Notes: a model not told the origin generated them from the sequence alone. Counted from the stretch's first letter, positions 1 to 8,325 are shown. The stretch is 64,000 bases of DNA from CBDCCT01 sp965214995 (GCA_965214995.1 CBDCCT010000002.1:2666001-2730000), one strand, 5' to 3'. Translations and numbers: made by a program.

Positions 1-884
1 CTGCCCAAGAAAAGCCCCGCGCCCCCCTTGTCTACCTCGTTTTGCGTCGGGTACACACGGGTCACGCGCTCGAGCGTCACGTCTTTGACCGTGCGGACGT
101 TTAAGCGGAGGCCGGTCACGACCTCGTTGGCGGTGTGCTCGAGTTCGGCCATGAGTTCGCCCGGCAGGTCGGTCATCCGCACCGCCGGGGGCTGCGGGTT
201 TTCAACGTCCGGCACCACGTAAAAGGGCTTGCCCTGGGTGCGGTCGGTGAGTTCGGTCAGGAGCTCTTCGTTCCACTCCTCGCCCACGCCGATGGTCGTC
301 ACCGCGACGCGGTCTTCCGCCAGCTTAGCGCCCACCTCGCGTACCAGGTCCTCGTCGGAGGTGCGCCCGTCGGTGAGGAGCAGCAAGCGCTTGCTGCCCT
401 CCTCGAGCCTTAGGAGCTCAAGCGCCTCCCGCATCCCCGCGCCCATCTGGGTGCCGCCGGAAAACTCGGCCAGGCGCGCGACCGCCGCCTGCAACGCGCC
501 TCGCTGTCGGGCCTCGGTAAAAGGCAGGAGGACTTCGGCCTCGTCGTCGAACTTGACCAGCGCCAGCCGGTCGTCGGTTTGTAAAAGGTTGGACTCGAGC
601 ACCCCCGTGAGCGCCTCCGCCACCAGGTCCATCTTGCTCTTGGCGCCCCGGACCACTTCGTAACGCCTGCCGTCGACAACGGTCGTCCTGCCGGTGCGCT
701 CGGTGGGCTCGGTGACGGTCTCGCGCATCGAGCCCGAGGTGTCGACCACAAAGGCGACCGAGAGCTGGGGCCGGGCGGCGCTGGCTTCCGCTCCCGGCCG
801 CACGGTAAGCGCGACGAAGAGCTTTTGGCCCGCGGTCTGAGCCAGCAAGGTCTCGCGGTGGAGCGTAAGGGTGGTCTCGAGCAC
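1..884 (-). CDS. von Willebrand factor A (VWA) domain protein, C-terminus cut by the window edge
   Basis: About 294 codons are visible; the 3' end lies left of the window. The start is taken as the GTG at 884, because AGAGGAGACC lies just upstream on the minus strand. A VWA fold is indicated by the MIDAS motif DTSGSM near residue 48 and by a TDGRTSDED stretch near residue 165 that fits the last strand of the MIDAS site. There is no signal peptide or membrane segment in the visible part, so it is probably cytosolic. VWA proteins of this type bind a partner through a divalent metal; the partner cannot be inferred here. The family call is firm, the role unknown. Confidence 0.85.
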   Translation of the reverse strand, partial: MLETTLTLHRETLLAQTAGQKLFVALTVRPGAEASAARPQLSVAFVVDTSGSMRETVTEPTERTGRTTVVDGRRYEVVRGAKSKMDLVAEALTGVLESNLLQTDDRLALVKFDDEAEVLLPFTEARQRGALQAAVARLAEFSGGTQMGAGMREALELLRLEEGSKRLLLLTDGRTSDEDLVREVGAKLAEDRVAVTTIGVGEEWNEELLTELTDRTQGKPFYVVPDVENPQPPAVRMTDLPGELMAELEHTANEVVTGLRLNVRTVKDVTLERVTRVYPTQNEVDKGGAGLFLG

Positions 885-1006
885 GTTGGTCTCCTCTTTA
901 AAGTAGATAGCAGAAAGACGGGTGAGTTTTGTAAGGTGGAGCCCATACCCGTGAGGGAACTATCGTCCCAAGCACCGTTCGGAAGAACGTCCGAGACCCG
1001 CCCTCG

Positions 1007-1858
1007 TCAGAAATTTTCTCTCTCAGCCCAAGCAAAAACCGCCCGTGAAACGTGGGCAATCAGCATCAGCCCCTCCTGCTCCGGGCTGAACGAGCGGTCG
1101 TCGGCCCCCGCGGTCATGACCACCAAGGCGTAGAGAGGTTGGTCAGCTCTAGATACAGTACCCGCGTCGTGCCAGACGCCGCGCAGGAGGCCGCTTTTTG
1201 ACGCCACGGTGACAGGGTCCACGACAAGTTCTTCATCTGTAGGCAAATAGCGCGCCAGCGCCTCTTTGTAAAGTTGACGCTCGAGCACCCGCCGCGCCAC
1301 CCCCGTACCCTCCGCCCCCAGCAGCCGACCTTCCTGCAACGCCACGAGCAAGTTCAACATGTCCCCCGCCGAGGTCCGGTTGCGCTCGCCGCGCCGCTGC
1401 GCCTCGTTCTGCTCGTATTCAGGCAGTTGCAGCTTGCCGACCAAACGCGTCCGGGTGAGACCCAGTGCGTTGCAACGCGCGTTGACCGCGTCCAAGCCCA
1501 CGAGGTCAATCACCATGTTCGTCGCGGTGTTGTCGCTCACGATAATCATGAGCGTGAGCAGGTCCTCAAGGGTGAGGTTCAAGCCCGGTCTCAGCCATTG
1601 CAGCACCCCGCTCCCGCCTACAGTGTTTTCGCCCAGAGAAAAACGGTCCTCGAGCCCCACCCTCCCTGCCTCCACCTGAGCGAGCGCCTCGATGAGAACG
1701 GGCAGCTTGATTAAAGAGGCGGCGGGCATCGTTTTGTCGGCGTTGAGCGCGTAACGAAATCCGTCGTTAAAACGGTGAAACGCTATACTCACCTCTCCCG
1801 AAAAGCTTTGCAAGAGGGGTGAAAGCATCTCGCCCAGCTTTTGCGGCGTCTCAGTCAC
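1007..1858 (-). CDS. class A beta-lactamase-like serine hydrolase
   Basis: 283 residues with all class A landmarks: S48-L-I-K51 (SxxK nucleophile motif), S108-D109-N110 (SDN loop), an omega-loop EYEQN in which E147 and N151 match Glu166/Asn170, and K221-S-G (KSG for KTG). It could hydrolyse a beta-lactam or a related amide or ester. No signal peptide is visible, which is unusual for a periplasmic beta-lactamase and suggests a cytosolic hydrolase or an undetected export route. The GTG start overlaps the 3' end of lysA by 8 nt, so the two genes are probably cotranscribed and translationally coupled. Whether it confers resistance cannot be told from sequence. Confidence 0.85.
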   Translation of the reverse strand: MTETPQKLGEMLSPLLQSFSGEVSIAFHRFNDGFRYALNADKTMPAASLIKLPVLIEALAQVEAGRVGLEDRFSLGENTVGGSGVLQWLRPGLNLTLEDLLTLMIIVSDNTATNMVIDLVGLDAVNARCNALGLTRTRLVGKLQLPEYEQNEAQRRGERNRTSAGDMLNLLVALQEGRLLGAEGTGVARRVLERQLYKEALARYLPTDEELVVDPVTVASKSGLLRGVWHDAGTVSRADQPLYALVVMTAGADDRSFSPEQEGLMLIAHVSRAVFAWAERENF

Positions 1859-3026
1859 ACTCCAACCTCAGCACATCCGCCACCGTCTCGCGCCGCCGCG
1901 CAAGACGTACCCTTTCCCCCTGCACGGTCACCTCGGCGGGGCGCAGGGAGGAGGCGTAGTTTGAGGCCATCGTCAGGCCGTAAGCGCCCGCCTGCTCCAC
2001 CACCAGCAGGTCATTGGGGCGCGGCGCGGGGAGTTCAAGCCCCCGCCCCAGCCGGTCCGCGTTTTCGCATAGGGGGCCGTCTACGTCTACGCGCTCACCC
2101 GCCCGTCCCTCACCACCAAGCACCCGCACGGGATGGGCCGCGCCGTAGAGCGCGGGCCGGAGGAGGTCGGCCATGCCCGCGTCGGCGATGACGTGGGTGC
2201 GTTCGCCCCGTTTCACGTGCAGCACGCGGGTGAGCAAAACACCCGCGTCGGCGACGAGGTAGCGACCGGGTTCTAAGATGAGCTCGAGCCCGAACCTATC
2301 TGTAAACGCGCGCGCCTTGGCCGCGAACGCGTCCAGCGGAAAGCCCGGCACCGCGAAGCCGCCGCCGAGGTCCAGGGCTTTCACCTCAAAACGCTCGTGA
2401 AGAGGCCCCAGCAGCTCAAAAATCTTGTCATACACCGCCAGCTCCCGAATCTGCGAGCCCGCGTGGACGTGGAAGCCCGACAGTGTGCCGTTACGGTGCA
2501 AGCGTTCGGCCAGCCCTTCAACCTCTTTTAGCGTCATCCCGAACTTTGAACTCGCCGCGCCCGTCGCCAAATGTTCATGCGTGCGCGGGTCGAGCGCGGG
2601 GTTGAGGCGCAGGAGAAACCCGGCGGCCCGCTCTTCCCACAACTCAGCTTGCGAGAGACTGTCCAAGCTGACTAGGTGAACGCCCGCCGCTCGAGCTTGC
2701 TCAATAAGCGGCGGGTCCTGCCGCGGGCCGCCCAAGAGTATCTTTTCAGGCGCAAAGCCCGCCGCCAGCGCGCGCGCCAGTTCGCCCTCGGTGATAACCT
2801 CCGCGCTTAAGCCTCGCCCTGAGAGGTGGCGCAGCACCGCGCCGCACGGGTTGGCCTTGACCGCGTAGTGGAGGCGCGCGTCGGGCAGTGCGGCCTGAAG
2901 CTCCCCCACCTGCGCCTCTACCACATCAAGGTTGTAAACATAGGTCGGCGTGCCAAACTTCTCGGCAATTCCTTGAAGCGTGGCGTCGGGCACAGCGTGG
3001 GAAGGCGCGTGGGGCGACGTTTGCAT
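1851..3026 (-). CDS. lysA: diaminopimelate decarboxylase
   Basis: 391 residues of a fold-type III PLP decarboxylase. Lys57 in YAVKAN is the PLP Schiff-base lysine; HVHAGSQ (about 186-192), the glycine loop GGGF (221-224), EPGRYL (252-257) and the catalytic GPLCENAD (C320) are all present. The enzyme converts meso-diaminopimelate to L-lysine, the last step of lysine synthesis, in the cytosol. Length matches the family. The start is the ATG at 3026. It leads a two-gene unit with the beta-lactamase-like gene. Related PLP decarboxylases (ornithine/arginine) are less likely because the GPLCENAD context is typical of LysA. Confidence 0.93.
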   Translation of the reverse strand: MQTSPHAPSHAVPDATLQGIAEKFGTPTYVYNLDVVEAQVGELQAALPDARLHYAVKANPCGAVLRHLSGRGLSAEVITEGELARALAAGFAPEKILLGGPRQDPPLIEQARAAGVHLVSLDSLSQAELWEERAAGFLLRLNPALDPRTHEHLATGAASSKFGMTLKEVEGLAERLHRNGTLSGFHVHAGSQIRELAVYDKIFELLGPLHERFEVKALDLGGGFAVPGFPLDAFAAKARAFTDRFGLELILEPGRYLVADAGVLLTRVLHVKRGERTHVIADAGMADLLRPALYGAAHPVRVLGGEGRAGERVDVDGPLCENADRLGRGLELPAPRPNDLLVVEQAGAYGLTMASNYASSLRPAEVTVQGERVRLARRRETVADVLRLECD

Positions 3027-3136
3027 GAGGACAGTCTAACCCTGCGGGTGAGTTTTGCGGTGGAACACTCGAAAGACCTCGAGCCCCCGACCTCCAATGC
3101 GTAAGCACCCCCCATGTCTGTCCCCCAACTGCGCCC

Positions 3137-3142
3137 TAAACT
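3137..3142 (+). promoter_or_regulatory. -10 element TAAACT, 6 nt before the ATG of the CoA-disulfide reductase gene (leaderless promoter)
   Basis: TAAACT ends exactly 6 nt before the ATG at 3149 and no Shine-Dalgarno sequence precedes the start. Transcription would begin at or next to the start codon. The same geometry recurs at several genes in this window. Confidence 0.6.
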
Positions 3143-3148
3143 ACCCCT

Positions 3149-4534
3149 ATGCCAAAAATTATCATTATCGGCGGGGTCGCGGGCGGGATGAGCACCGCCG
3201 CCAAGGCCAAACGCGAGAACCCCGACTTAGACATTACCGTTTACGAACGAGCCTCCCACATCTCCTACAGCGCCTGCGGGATGCCCTACCACGTTGCAGG
3301 CCGGATTCCGCTGGAGAATCTCGTCGCGCGGACGCCCGAGGACATGGAGGAAGAGGGCATCACCGTCAGAGTGCGTCATGAGGTTGTGGAAGTTGACCAT
3401 GACGCGCGCACCGTGCGGGTCAAGAACTTGGACACGGGCGAGACGTTTGAGGACGTGTACGACACGCTCGTGCTCGCCACGGGCGCGCGGGCGGTGCTGC
3501 CTGACTTGCCAGGGAGTGACCTGAAGGGCGTCTACACGCTGCGCAGGTTGGAGGACGCGGCGCGCATCCGCGAAAGTGTAGGGAACGCGCGGCGGGCGGT
3601 GGTCATGGGGGGCGGCTACATCGGGCTCGAGATGGCGGAGGCCTTTCGTGAGGCGGGGCTTACGGTGGCGCTTGTAGAGGCGGAGTGGCTTCTCGGCGAC
3701 TTCGACCCCGCGTTTTCGGCGCTCGCGGAGGACGAATTAAAGGCGCACGGCGTCACGGTGTATCTGCAAAAAAAAGTCGCCGCGTTTTGCGGCAAGGACC
3801 GGGTGACGGGTGTTCGGCTGGAGGGCGAAGGGGACGACGAGGGCGAGACGCTCCCGGCGGACATAGTGCTCGTCGCGGTGGGCGCTGCGCCCAACAACGA
3901 GCTTGCCAAAACGTTGGGTCTGGCGCTGGGGCCGCAGGGGGCGGTGCTGACGGGGGGGCGGCTCGAGACCAACGTCAAAAACGTCTACGCTGTAGGCGAC
4001 GTGACGGCGGTGCTCCACCTCGTGTCGGGACAAACCGCCTGGCTGCCGCTGGGCGACACCGCCAACAAACAGGGGCGCGTGCTGGGCACGGTGCTCGCGG
4101 GCGGCGCGGCGCGCTTTGGGGGCGTGGTGGGCACCTTTATCACCAAAGCGTTCGGTCGCGCTTTCGCCAAAACGGGTTTGAGCACCCAGGAGGCCAAGGC
4201 CGCGGGCTTCCGCGTGGCGAGCACCCACATCAAAACGACCGACCACGCCGACTATTACCCCGACCATCAGCCTTTAGAGGTGACGCTCCTCTGGGAAGAG
4301 GGCACGGGTCGGCTCCTCGGCGCGCAGATTGCGGCCTATGGGAACGCCGCCAAACGCATCGACGTGGCGGCGGCCCTTCTGCACGGTCGCGGCACGCTGC
4401 AAGACCTCTCCGACTTGGACCTCGCCTACGCCCCGCCCTTTAGCAACGCCTGGGACCCGCTTTTAACCGCGGCGAACGTGGCCCTGTCGGAGTGGGAGGC
4501 TCGAGGCTCAGCCGAAAGCCAAGGCAAAACTTAG
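3149..4534 (+). CDS. CoA-disulfide reductase / FAD-dependent pyridine nucleotide-disulfide oxidoreductase
   Basis: 461 residues. An N-terminal FAD-binding Rossmann motif (IIIIGGVAGGMSTA), a single active-site cysteine C43 in SYSACGMPY, a second nucleotide-binding motif GGGYIGLE near 153, the FAD motif YAVGDV near 280, and a C-terminal dimerisation domain with YAPPFSNAWDP fit the CoA-disulfide reductase / NADH oxidase subgroup. It would use NAD(P)H to reduce CoA disulfide or a related low-molecular-weight disulfide. A rhodanese domain, found in some relatives, is absent. The bshA gene near 61 kb suggests a bacillithiol-using cell, so bacillithiol disulfide is another possible substrate. NADH oxidase or persulfide reductase activity cannot be excluded. 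Confidence 0.85.
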   Translation: MPKIIIIGGVAGGMSTAAKAKRENPDLDITVYERASHISYSACGMPYHVAGRIPLENLVARTPEDMEEEGITVRVRHEVVEVDHDARTVRVKNLDTGETFEDVYDTLVLATGARAVLPDLPGSDLKGVYTLRRLEDAARIRESVGNARRAVVMGGGYIGLEMAEAFREAGLTVALVEAEWLLGDFDPAFSALAEDELKAHGVTVYLQKKVAAFCGKDRVTGVRLEGEGDDEGETLPADIVLVAVGAAPNNELAKTLGLALGPQGAVLTGGRLETNVKNVYAVGDVTAVLHLVSGQTAWLPLGDTANKQGRVLGTVLAGGAARFGGVVGTFITKAFGRAFAKTGLSTQEAKAAGFRVASTHIKTTDHADYYPDHQPLEVTLLWEEGTGRLLGAQIAAYGNAAKRIDVAAALLHGRGTLQDLSDLDLAYAPPFSNAWDPLLTAANVALSEWEARGSAESQGKT

Positions 4535-4635
4535 GAGGTGAGGGAAGATGTGACTTCCTCTTTTTCCTCTCCTTCCCCACCCCGGCTGTGGCGTGGGTGC
4601 GGCGGTTGGCGGGCCTGCGGCTGGTATAAAAGGGT

Positions 4636-5184
4636 ATGAACAGACAGTTTCGCCGCGCAAACGAAAAGTCGGATAAGAAGCGGGAGCGGGAAAAGACTCG
4701 GCGCAAGGTCGGCGCTTACGCGGGGCGCACGCCCGCCAAAAGGGAAAAGCCCAAGAGCAAAAAGCCTGACGCGAAAACTACGGAGAAGGCCGCGGAGCCC
4801 AAAACCGCGCGCAGACGGAGCGACTTTAGAACCTCGGGGCGCTTCACGGGCATCATGGCCTTGGTGACCACGGTGCTCATCCTCATGGGCGCGCTTTTCC
4901 GCGCGCCCGACCCCGACCCGACGGTGCTCACGGTCGTGTCCGAGGCGAGCTTGTTCCTCTTTTTCGGCTACTTCACCGCGCTCTGGCTCCTGCGCACCAA
5001 CGTTGCCAAGGCGCTCGCCGTGACCATCTCGAGCGGCGTCGTGCTCGCCACCTTGGTCGAGGGCGCGCAGTTCTTTCTTGCGACGGGCACGCCCAACCCG
5101 CTCATGGTTCTTTTGGCGGCGCCGCTGGTGGTGGTAGGAGCGTTTTTGGGGCGTTTTATCTATCAGAAGGTGGGCGTTTCGTAG
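4636..5184 (+). CDS. small membrane protein with a basic N-terminal tail
   Basis: 182 residues, no recognised family. The first 70 residues are very rich in Lys and Arg (KKREREKTRRK and similar) and probably cytosolic and disordered. They are followed by about four hydrophobic segments: 72-88, 99-117, 124-142 and 153-171. The gene ends 8 nt before the attC-like half-site that marks the left edge of the cassette island. Upstream there is TATAAA close to the ATG but no clear ribosome binding site. The reading frame is supported by GC-rich third positions typical of the neighbours. Function unknown. Confidence 0.7.
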   Translation: MNRQFRRANEKSDKKREREKTRRKVGAYAGRTPAKREKPKSKKPDAKTTEKAAEPKTARRRSDFRTSGRFTGIMALVTTVLILMGALFRAPDPDPTVLTVVSEASLFLFFGYFTALWLLRTNVAKALAVTISSGVVLATLVEGAQFFLATGTPNPLMVLLAAPLVVVGAFLGRFIYQKVGVS

Positions 5185-5192
5185 GGGTAGAG

Positions 5193-5218
5193 GCTCTCCT
5201 TGCAGCACCTAGTTAGGC
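5193..5218. repeat. attC-like half-site (left edge of gene-cassette island)
   Basis: Read on the minus strand, it starts with the core GCCTAAC (5212-5218, matching RYYYAAC) and continues TAGGTGCTGCAAGGA, which aligns with the same part of the attC-like sites at 5860 and 6917. The partner half with GTTRRRY is missing and unrelated sequence follows, so the site looks truncated. It lies 13 nt after the mazF stop codon, where a cassette attC is expected. Confidence 0.55.
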
Positions 5219-5231
5219 GGCAGCAAGAAAG

Positions 5232-5564
5232 CTACGGTAAAAGCGTTCTGAGCTTCGCTGTAACCTCAGCAACGGTCTTAGTTGGGAGTCGCGTAATAAG
5301 GTCTGCCCTGCGTCTCTCCCAATCCAGACTTTTCACCTGGTCAGAAAGAACAACACCCGAAACTTTTTCGCCTTTCGGAATGATGACTTCAAAGGGATAG
5401 CCTTTAGCCTGATTCGTAATAGGGCAAAAAAGCGCCAAGCGCACTTTGTGGTTATAAGACGAAGGCGACAAAACCAGAGCGGGACGCCTACCCGCTTGCT
5501 CGTGACCTGTTTGAGGATTAAAGTCAAGCCACACAGCGTCACCGCGCTCAGGAACGTAAGCCAC
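5232..5564 (-). CDS. mazF: MazF/ChpB-type endoribonuclease toxin
   Basis: 110 residues of the MazF/PemK family: the N-terminal RGDAVWLDFNPQTGHEQAGRRPALVLSP contains the conserved GxE(Q)xGxRPAxVLS region, followed by CPITNQAKGYPFEV and VVLSDQVKSLDW with the usual S-D-Q-V/K-S motif. These toxins cleave mRNA at short specific sequences and are neutralised by the upstream antitoxin. The GTG start overlaps the antitoxin TAG stop by one base, a typical coupled arrangement. It sits in the AT-richer cassette island, followed by an attC-like half-site; toxin-antitoxin pairs are common integron cassettes. It looks intact. Confidence 0.92.
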   Translation of the reverse strand: MAYVPERGDAVWLDFNPQTGHEQAGRRPALVLSPSSYNHKVRLALFCPITNQAKGYPFEVIIPKGEKVSGVVLSDQVKSLDWERRRADLITRLPTKTVAEVTAKLRTLLP

Positions 5565-5803
5565 TACCAGGCCTCATGGCCGACGGAAGCTCCTGTGTCC
5601 ACTTCAGCATGAACATTCTCTTCGGTGACACCTTCAAGCAACCTCTCGAGCGAATAGGTTGCTTTAACAGGTGTTATGACCAACCTGCCCTCAATCAAAC
5701 TCAAGTCAACTTCGCTGTCTGGCTCGAGCGCGGTCTCGGCAGCGAACGACTTAGGAATGCGGAGAGCCAGGCTGTTACCCCACTTTTGAACTTTAGTTTT
5801 CAT
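5564..5803 (-). CDS. mazE: MazE/AbrB-type antitoxin
   Basis: 79 residues with the N-terminal SpoVT/AbrB swapped-hairpin DNA-binding domain: KVQKWGNSLALRIPKSF is the MazE signature, followed by a beta-rich stretch ending RLVITPV. The C-terminal third should wrap the MazF toxin. It probably also represses its own promoter. It is transcribed on the minus strand, starting 57 nt from the attC-like site at 5860, and is coupled to mazF by a one-base stop/start overlap. Confidence 0.92.
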   Translation of the reverse strand: MKTKVQKWGNSLALRIPKSFAAETALEPDSEVDLSLIEGRLVITPVKATYSLERLLEGVTEENVHAEVDTGASVGHEAW

Positions 5804-5859
5804 AGAACCTCCAAAAGGTATCTACAAAGAGTATACGGTACTTTGGAGGATGGGGTGCT

Positions 5860-5973
5860 GCCTAACAAACCAAGCTCAGGGGCGCTGACATGACGATGAA
5901 TAAAAATATACTTCAACTCCTTTTAGCATTTTGAACAGAACTTGTCAGCGTCCCTTGAAGCGATTGGTTAGGG
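5860..5973. repeat. attC-like recombination site (59-base element)
   Basis: 114 bp. On the minus strand it begins CCCTAAC (5967-5973) and ends GTTAGGC (5860-5866), matching the integron cores RYYYAAC and GTTRRRY. Inside are long imperfect inverted arms: plus-strand 5867-5890 ends CGCTGACA and 5943-5966 starts TGTCAGCG, with offset bases as in attC sites. The middle is AT-rich. It lies 64 nt downstream of the nucleotidyltransferase stop, as expected for the attC of that cassette. A folded bottom-strand hairpin is predicted, not tested. Confidence 0.75.
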
Positions 5974-6036
5974 AGAAAGTGGCGGGAACGTTCTGCCCAA
6001 AAATCAAAGACGCGCTCATAGGTCAACCTGCTCGAT

Positions 6037-6900
6037 TCAACGCCTCATAAACGTTTCTTTATGGTCGTTCCAAGTTTTTAGGACTACCGCTTCAAGCTCA
6101 TGGGGATACTCAAACCCATATGTTTTTGAAAGCAGTTGACCAACTCTGGACATTTCATTACGAACAGCTTCTATAGCAACGACAGTTTCTTCAGGCGTTC
6201 TTGACGGTAAGCCAAGAAGGTCCTGCTGATGGGTAGTTAACTTGCCATCAAGCCCTTCATGAAGTGCGCCCAACATATGAATGGATACTCGAGCATCAAT
6301 ATCCTTGCCTACAACTTCCATATACCAAGCGCGTAGTAAAGCCACCCTTTCAAAGTAAAGGCCGACAAAAGAAGAGTAATCGTATTTTCTTCCCAGACCT
6401 TTCATCTCTTTATGGGTGGTAATCCAGTAATCAATAAAGAACTGGCGAGCAGCTTCAGCATTTATGTTTCGCGTGATTGAGCTGGGAGAACTTGAAAATC
6501 CTAAAACTTTTCCGAACTGCTCATTTCGGCAGGCAATAATAAGTTTCGGCTCCGGATTTTTTATCGAGGTGTCTTGCACATAAAAATCAACAATAGTGCC
6601 ATCTATCAGCACTAGATGGTGCAGAAGGGCGTGTTCGCCAAACTGTAAAAAAGTGCCACCACAGGAGGGTATAGGTAGATAGAGGCTCCAATCGGGATTT
6701 AGCCACTTTTCCATTCGGCTGGGGTCAACAGCAACTCTAAAGTCTACATCACTATAAAAATCTCCTGTACCAGCGGCTAGGCTTCCCCCAACCCAAACAG
6801 CCTGTACAGTAGAATCCGAGTAACACTTTTCAGCTAAATCACGAATCAACCTAGCATGTGGGCTGTTCTCAAGTAATCCTAAATCAATATCTTTTATCAT
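6037..6900 (-). CDS. nucleotidyltransferase-fold protein (cassette gene)
   Basis: 287 residues. The polymerase-beta-like nucleotidyltransferase motif is clear: G38-G-S ... D51-V-D53, with a third acidic position plausible near VDFYVQ (about 105). A helical C-terminal region follows, as in antibiotic nucleotidyltransferases of the aminoglycoside or lincosamide type; the true substrate is unknown. Base composition is clearly more AT-rich than the flanks, and the gene is bounded by attC-like sites only 17 nt upstream of the start and 64 nt after the stop, the format of an integron cassette. No promoter of its own is evident in the short upstream space. Confidence 0.82.
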   Translation of the reverse strand: MIKDIDLGLLENSPHARLIRDLAEKCYSDSTVQAVWVGGSLAAGTGDFYSDVDFRVAVDPSRMEKWLNPDWSLYLPIPSCGGTFLQFGEHALLHHLVLIDGTIVDFYVQDTSIKNPEPKLIIACRNEQFGKVLGFSSSPSSITRNINAEAARQFFIDYWITTHKEMKGLGRKYDYSSFVGLYFERVALLRAWYMEVVGKDIDARVSIHMLGALHEGLDGKLTTHQQDLLGLPSRTPEETVVAIEAVRNEMSRVGQLLSKTYGFEYPHELEAVVLKTWNDHKETFMRR

Positions 6901-6916
6901 TTACCAACTCTATTCT

Positions 6917-7038
6917 CCCTAACAGATTAAGCTCAGGGGCGCGGAAAAACTTGCACTAAACTTTGACATATACCCTGTACCCTGCTTTCTAGAAATTTCG
7001 CAGAACGATTCCGCGTCCCTTGCAGCGCCTAGATACAC
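6917..7038. repeat. attC-like site with a degenerate core
   Basis: About 122 bp, closely related to the site at 5860. Minus-strand reading ends GTTAGGG (6917-6923), a good GTTRRRY-type core, and the arms with GCGCCCCTGAGCTT and GCAAGGGACGC match the other sites. The opposite core at 7032-7038 reads GTGTATC instead of RYYYAAC, so this copy may be crippled. It starts 18 nt after the methyltransferase stop codon. Confidence 0.62.
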
Positions 7039-7056
7039 TTATGTCGGAAAAACCTT

Positions 7057-8082
7057 CTACCGTTCACCAAGCATGACAAATCGCGCAGCCACAGGCTGAG
7101 TTGCAACCCGAACGTTGTTGAATTCGGCGGCTTCAAATAGGTCTTTGAGTTGCCCCTGGGTGATCATGCCGCAACCCACAAGGGCTTCATGAAGTTGTAC
7201 GCCGGCAAGAATTTTGTAGATCATCGAGTCTCTATAAGCTTTGGGGGAATCAGGATAGGGCAGCTCGGAAACAACGACCGTGCCGTCCTCCGTTAAAGCC
7301 TCTTTGCTGCGCTCGAGTACGTTCAGAAACTCGTCCGGACCCCCTGTTTCGTGAAGCGCGATGTTCATGATGATGAGGTCATACGCATCCTGCTCTTCAA
7401 GCTTATTGGCATCACCGTGGACAATTTCAGCGTTCGAAATACCGACTTCACCGAGCGTCTTTTGGGCTAATTGGATGCTGGGCTCATCATACTCCAAACC
7501 GACCACTTTTGAGTTTGGGAACCGCTTGGCATAGTGAACCACATGTGAACCTCCACCCGCGCCGATGTCCAAAATAGTGCCACCTTCTTCTAATTTGGCT
7601 AAGGTTGCTTCTGCTTGTGGCAAAACATGGTCGGTTATCATATGGCAATCTGCCGAAGTCAATCTCTTTAAGGCTTCAATCAAAAAGGGATCGTGTTCAC
7701 TGCGAGGCCAAATCCCGCCTGACTCGAGATACTTCGGAAAAGCTAAGTAGTCCTCATAAAGCGCAGCGAAAAATTGAACACGACCACCCATAAACTGTGG
7801 GTCTGTCGGATCCAAAAGCAAAGAATCCAAGTAGGGGGCAAGTGTATAGCCTGTCGCTTCGTCCCACTCGAGCAGTTCAAAGGCGTAAGCCCCACGGCAC
7901 CAAACCTGGACATAGCGTTCTTTGAAGCCTAGTTTTTCTGCTAACTCAGCCTCATGAATGCCACCTTCTGATTCGTGAATCGCTTTGAACAGACCCGTTC
8001 TCAAACCGATGTTGGTTAGCCAGGTTGCCTGGTTCCCCATGACGTAGCCGTACACCTTTTGCCACTGGCTCTGCTTGTCCAT
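7057..8082 (-). CDS. class I SAM-dependent methyltransferase with N-terminal winged helix (cassette gene)
   Basis: 341 residues. Residues 20-90 resemble the dimerisation/winged-helix domain of O-methyltransferase-like proteins. A Rossmann methyltransferase core follows, with SAM motif I ILDIGAGGGSH (about 170), an acidic motif II VVGLEYDEP, and DLIIMNIALHETGG as the region after strand 4. It resembles the Rv2258c-like group of small-molecule methyltransferases; the substrate is unknown. It is AT-richer than the chromosome, minus strand, and followed by an attC-like site, so it is read as the promoter-proximal member of the cassette island. Nothing like an attI or integrase is seen to its right. 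Confidence 0.85.
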   Translation of the reverse strand: MDKQSQWQKVYGYVMGNQATWLTNIGLRTGLFKAIHESEGGIHEAELAEKLGFKERYVQVWCRGAYAFELLEWDEATGYTLAPYLDSLLLDPTDPQFMGGRVQFFAALYEDYLAFPKYLESGGIWPRSEHDPFLIEALKRLTSADCHMITDHVLPQAEATLAKLEEGGTILDIGAGGGSHVVHYAKRFPNSKVVGLEYDEPSIQLAQKTLGEVGISNAEIVHGDANKLEEQDAYDLIIMNIALHETGGPDEFLNVLERSKEALTEDGTVVVSELPYPDSPKAYRDSMIYKILAGVQLHEALVGCGMITQGQLKDLFEAAEFNNVRVATQPVAARFVMLGER

Positions 8083-8325
8083 AAGTCTCGTTTCCCTTCC
8101 AAGTGGGTTGAGCTATAGCTAGTGATTATCAGACAAATATCCGATAAAACTCCCGTAAGGGTACGTCTGCGATACTACACGTAACGGATTAGACCTCACC
8201 AGTTTTCACCTCAAACTTCACCTTATCATGCCTGGTGTTCACCGCTGGGTTTTAACACCCTCTGTCACCGCACCGCCTTGGGTTCAGGTATCCTTGGGGC
8301 ACGTCAAGGTTAAAGGGAGCATGAC

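Noticed and set aside
8083..8325. Possible attI or further attC right of the methyltransferase cassette
   Set aside because: No RYYYAAC/GTTRRRY pair with inverted arms was found, so the right border of the island is left open.
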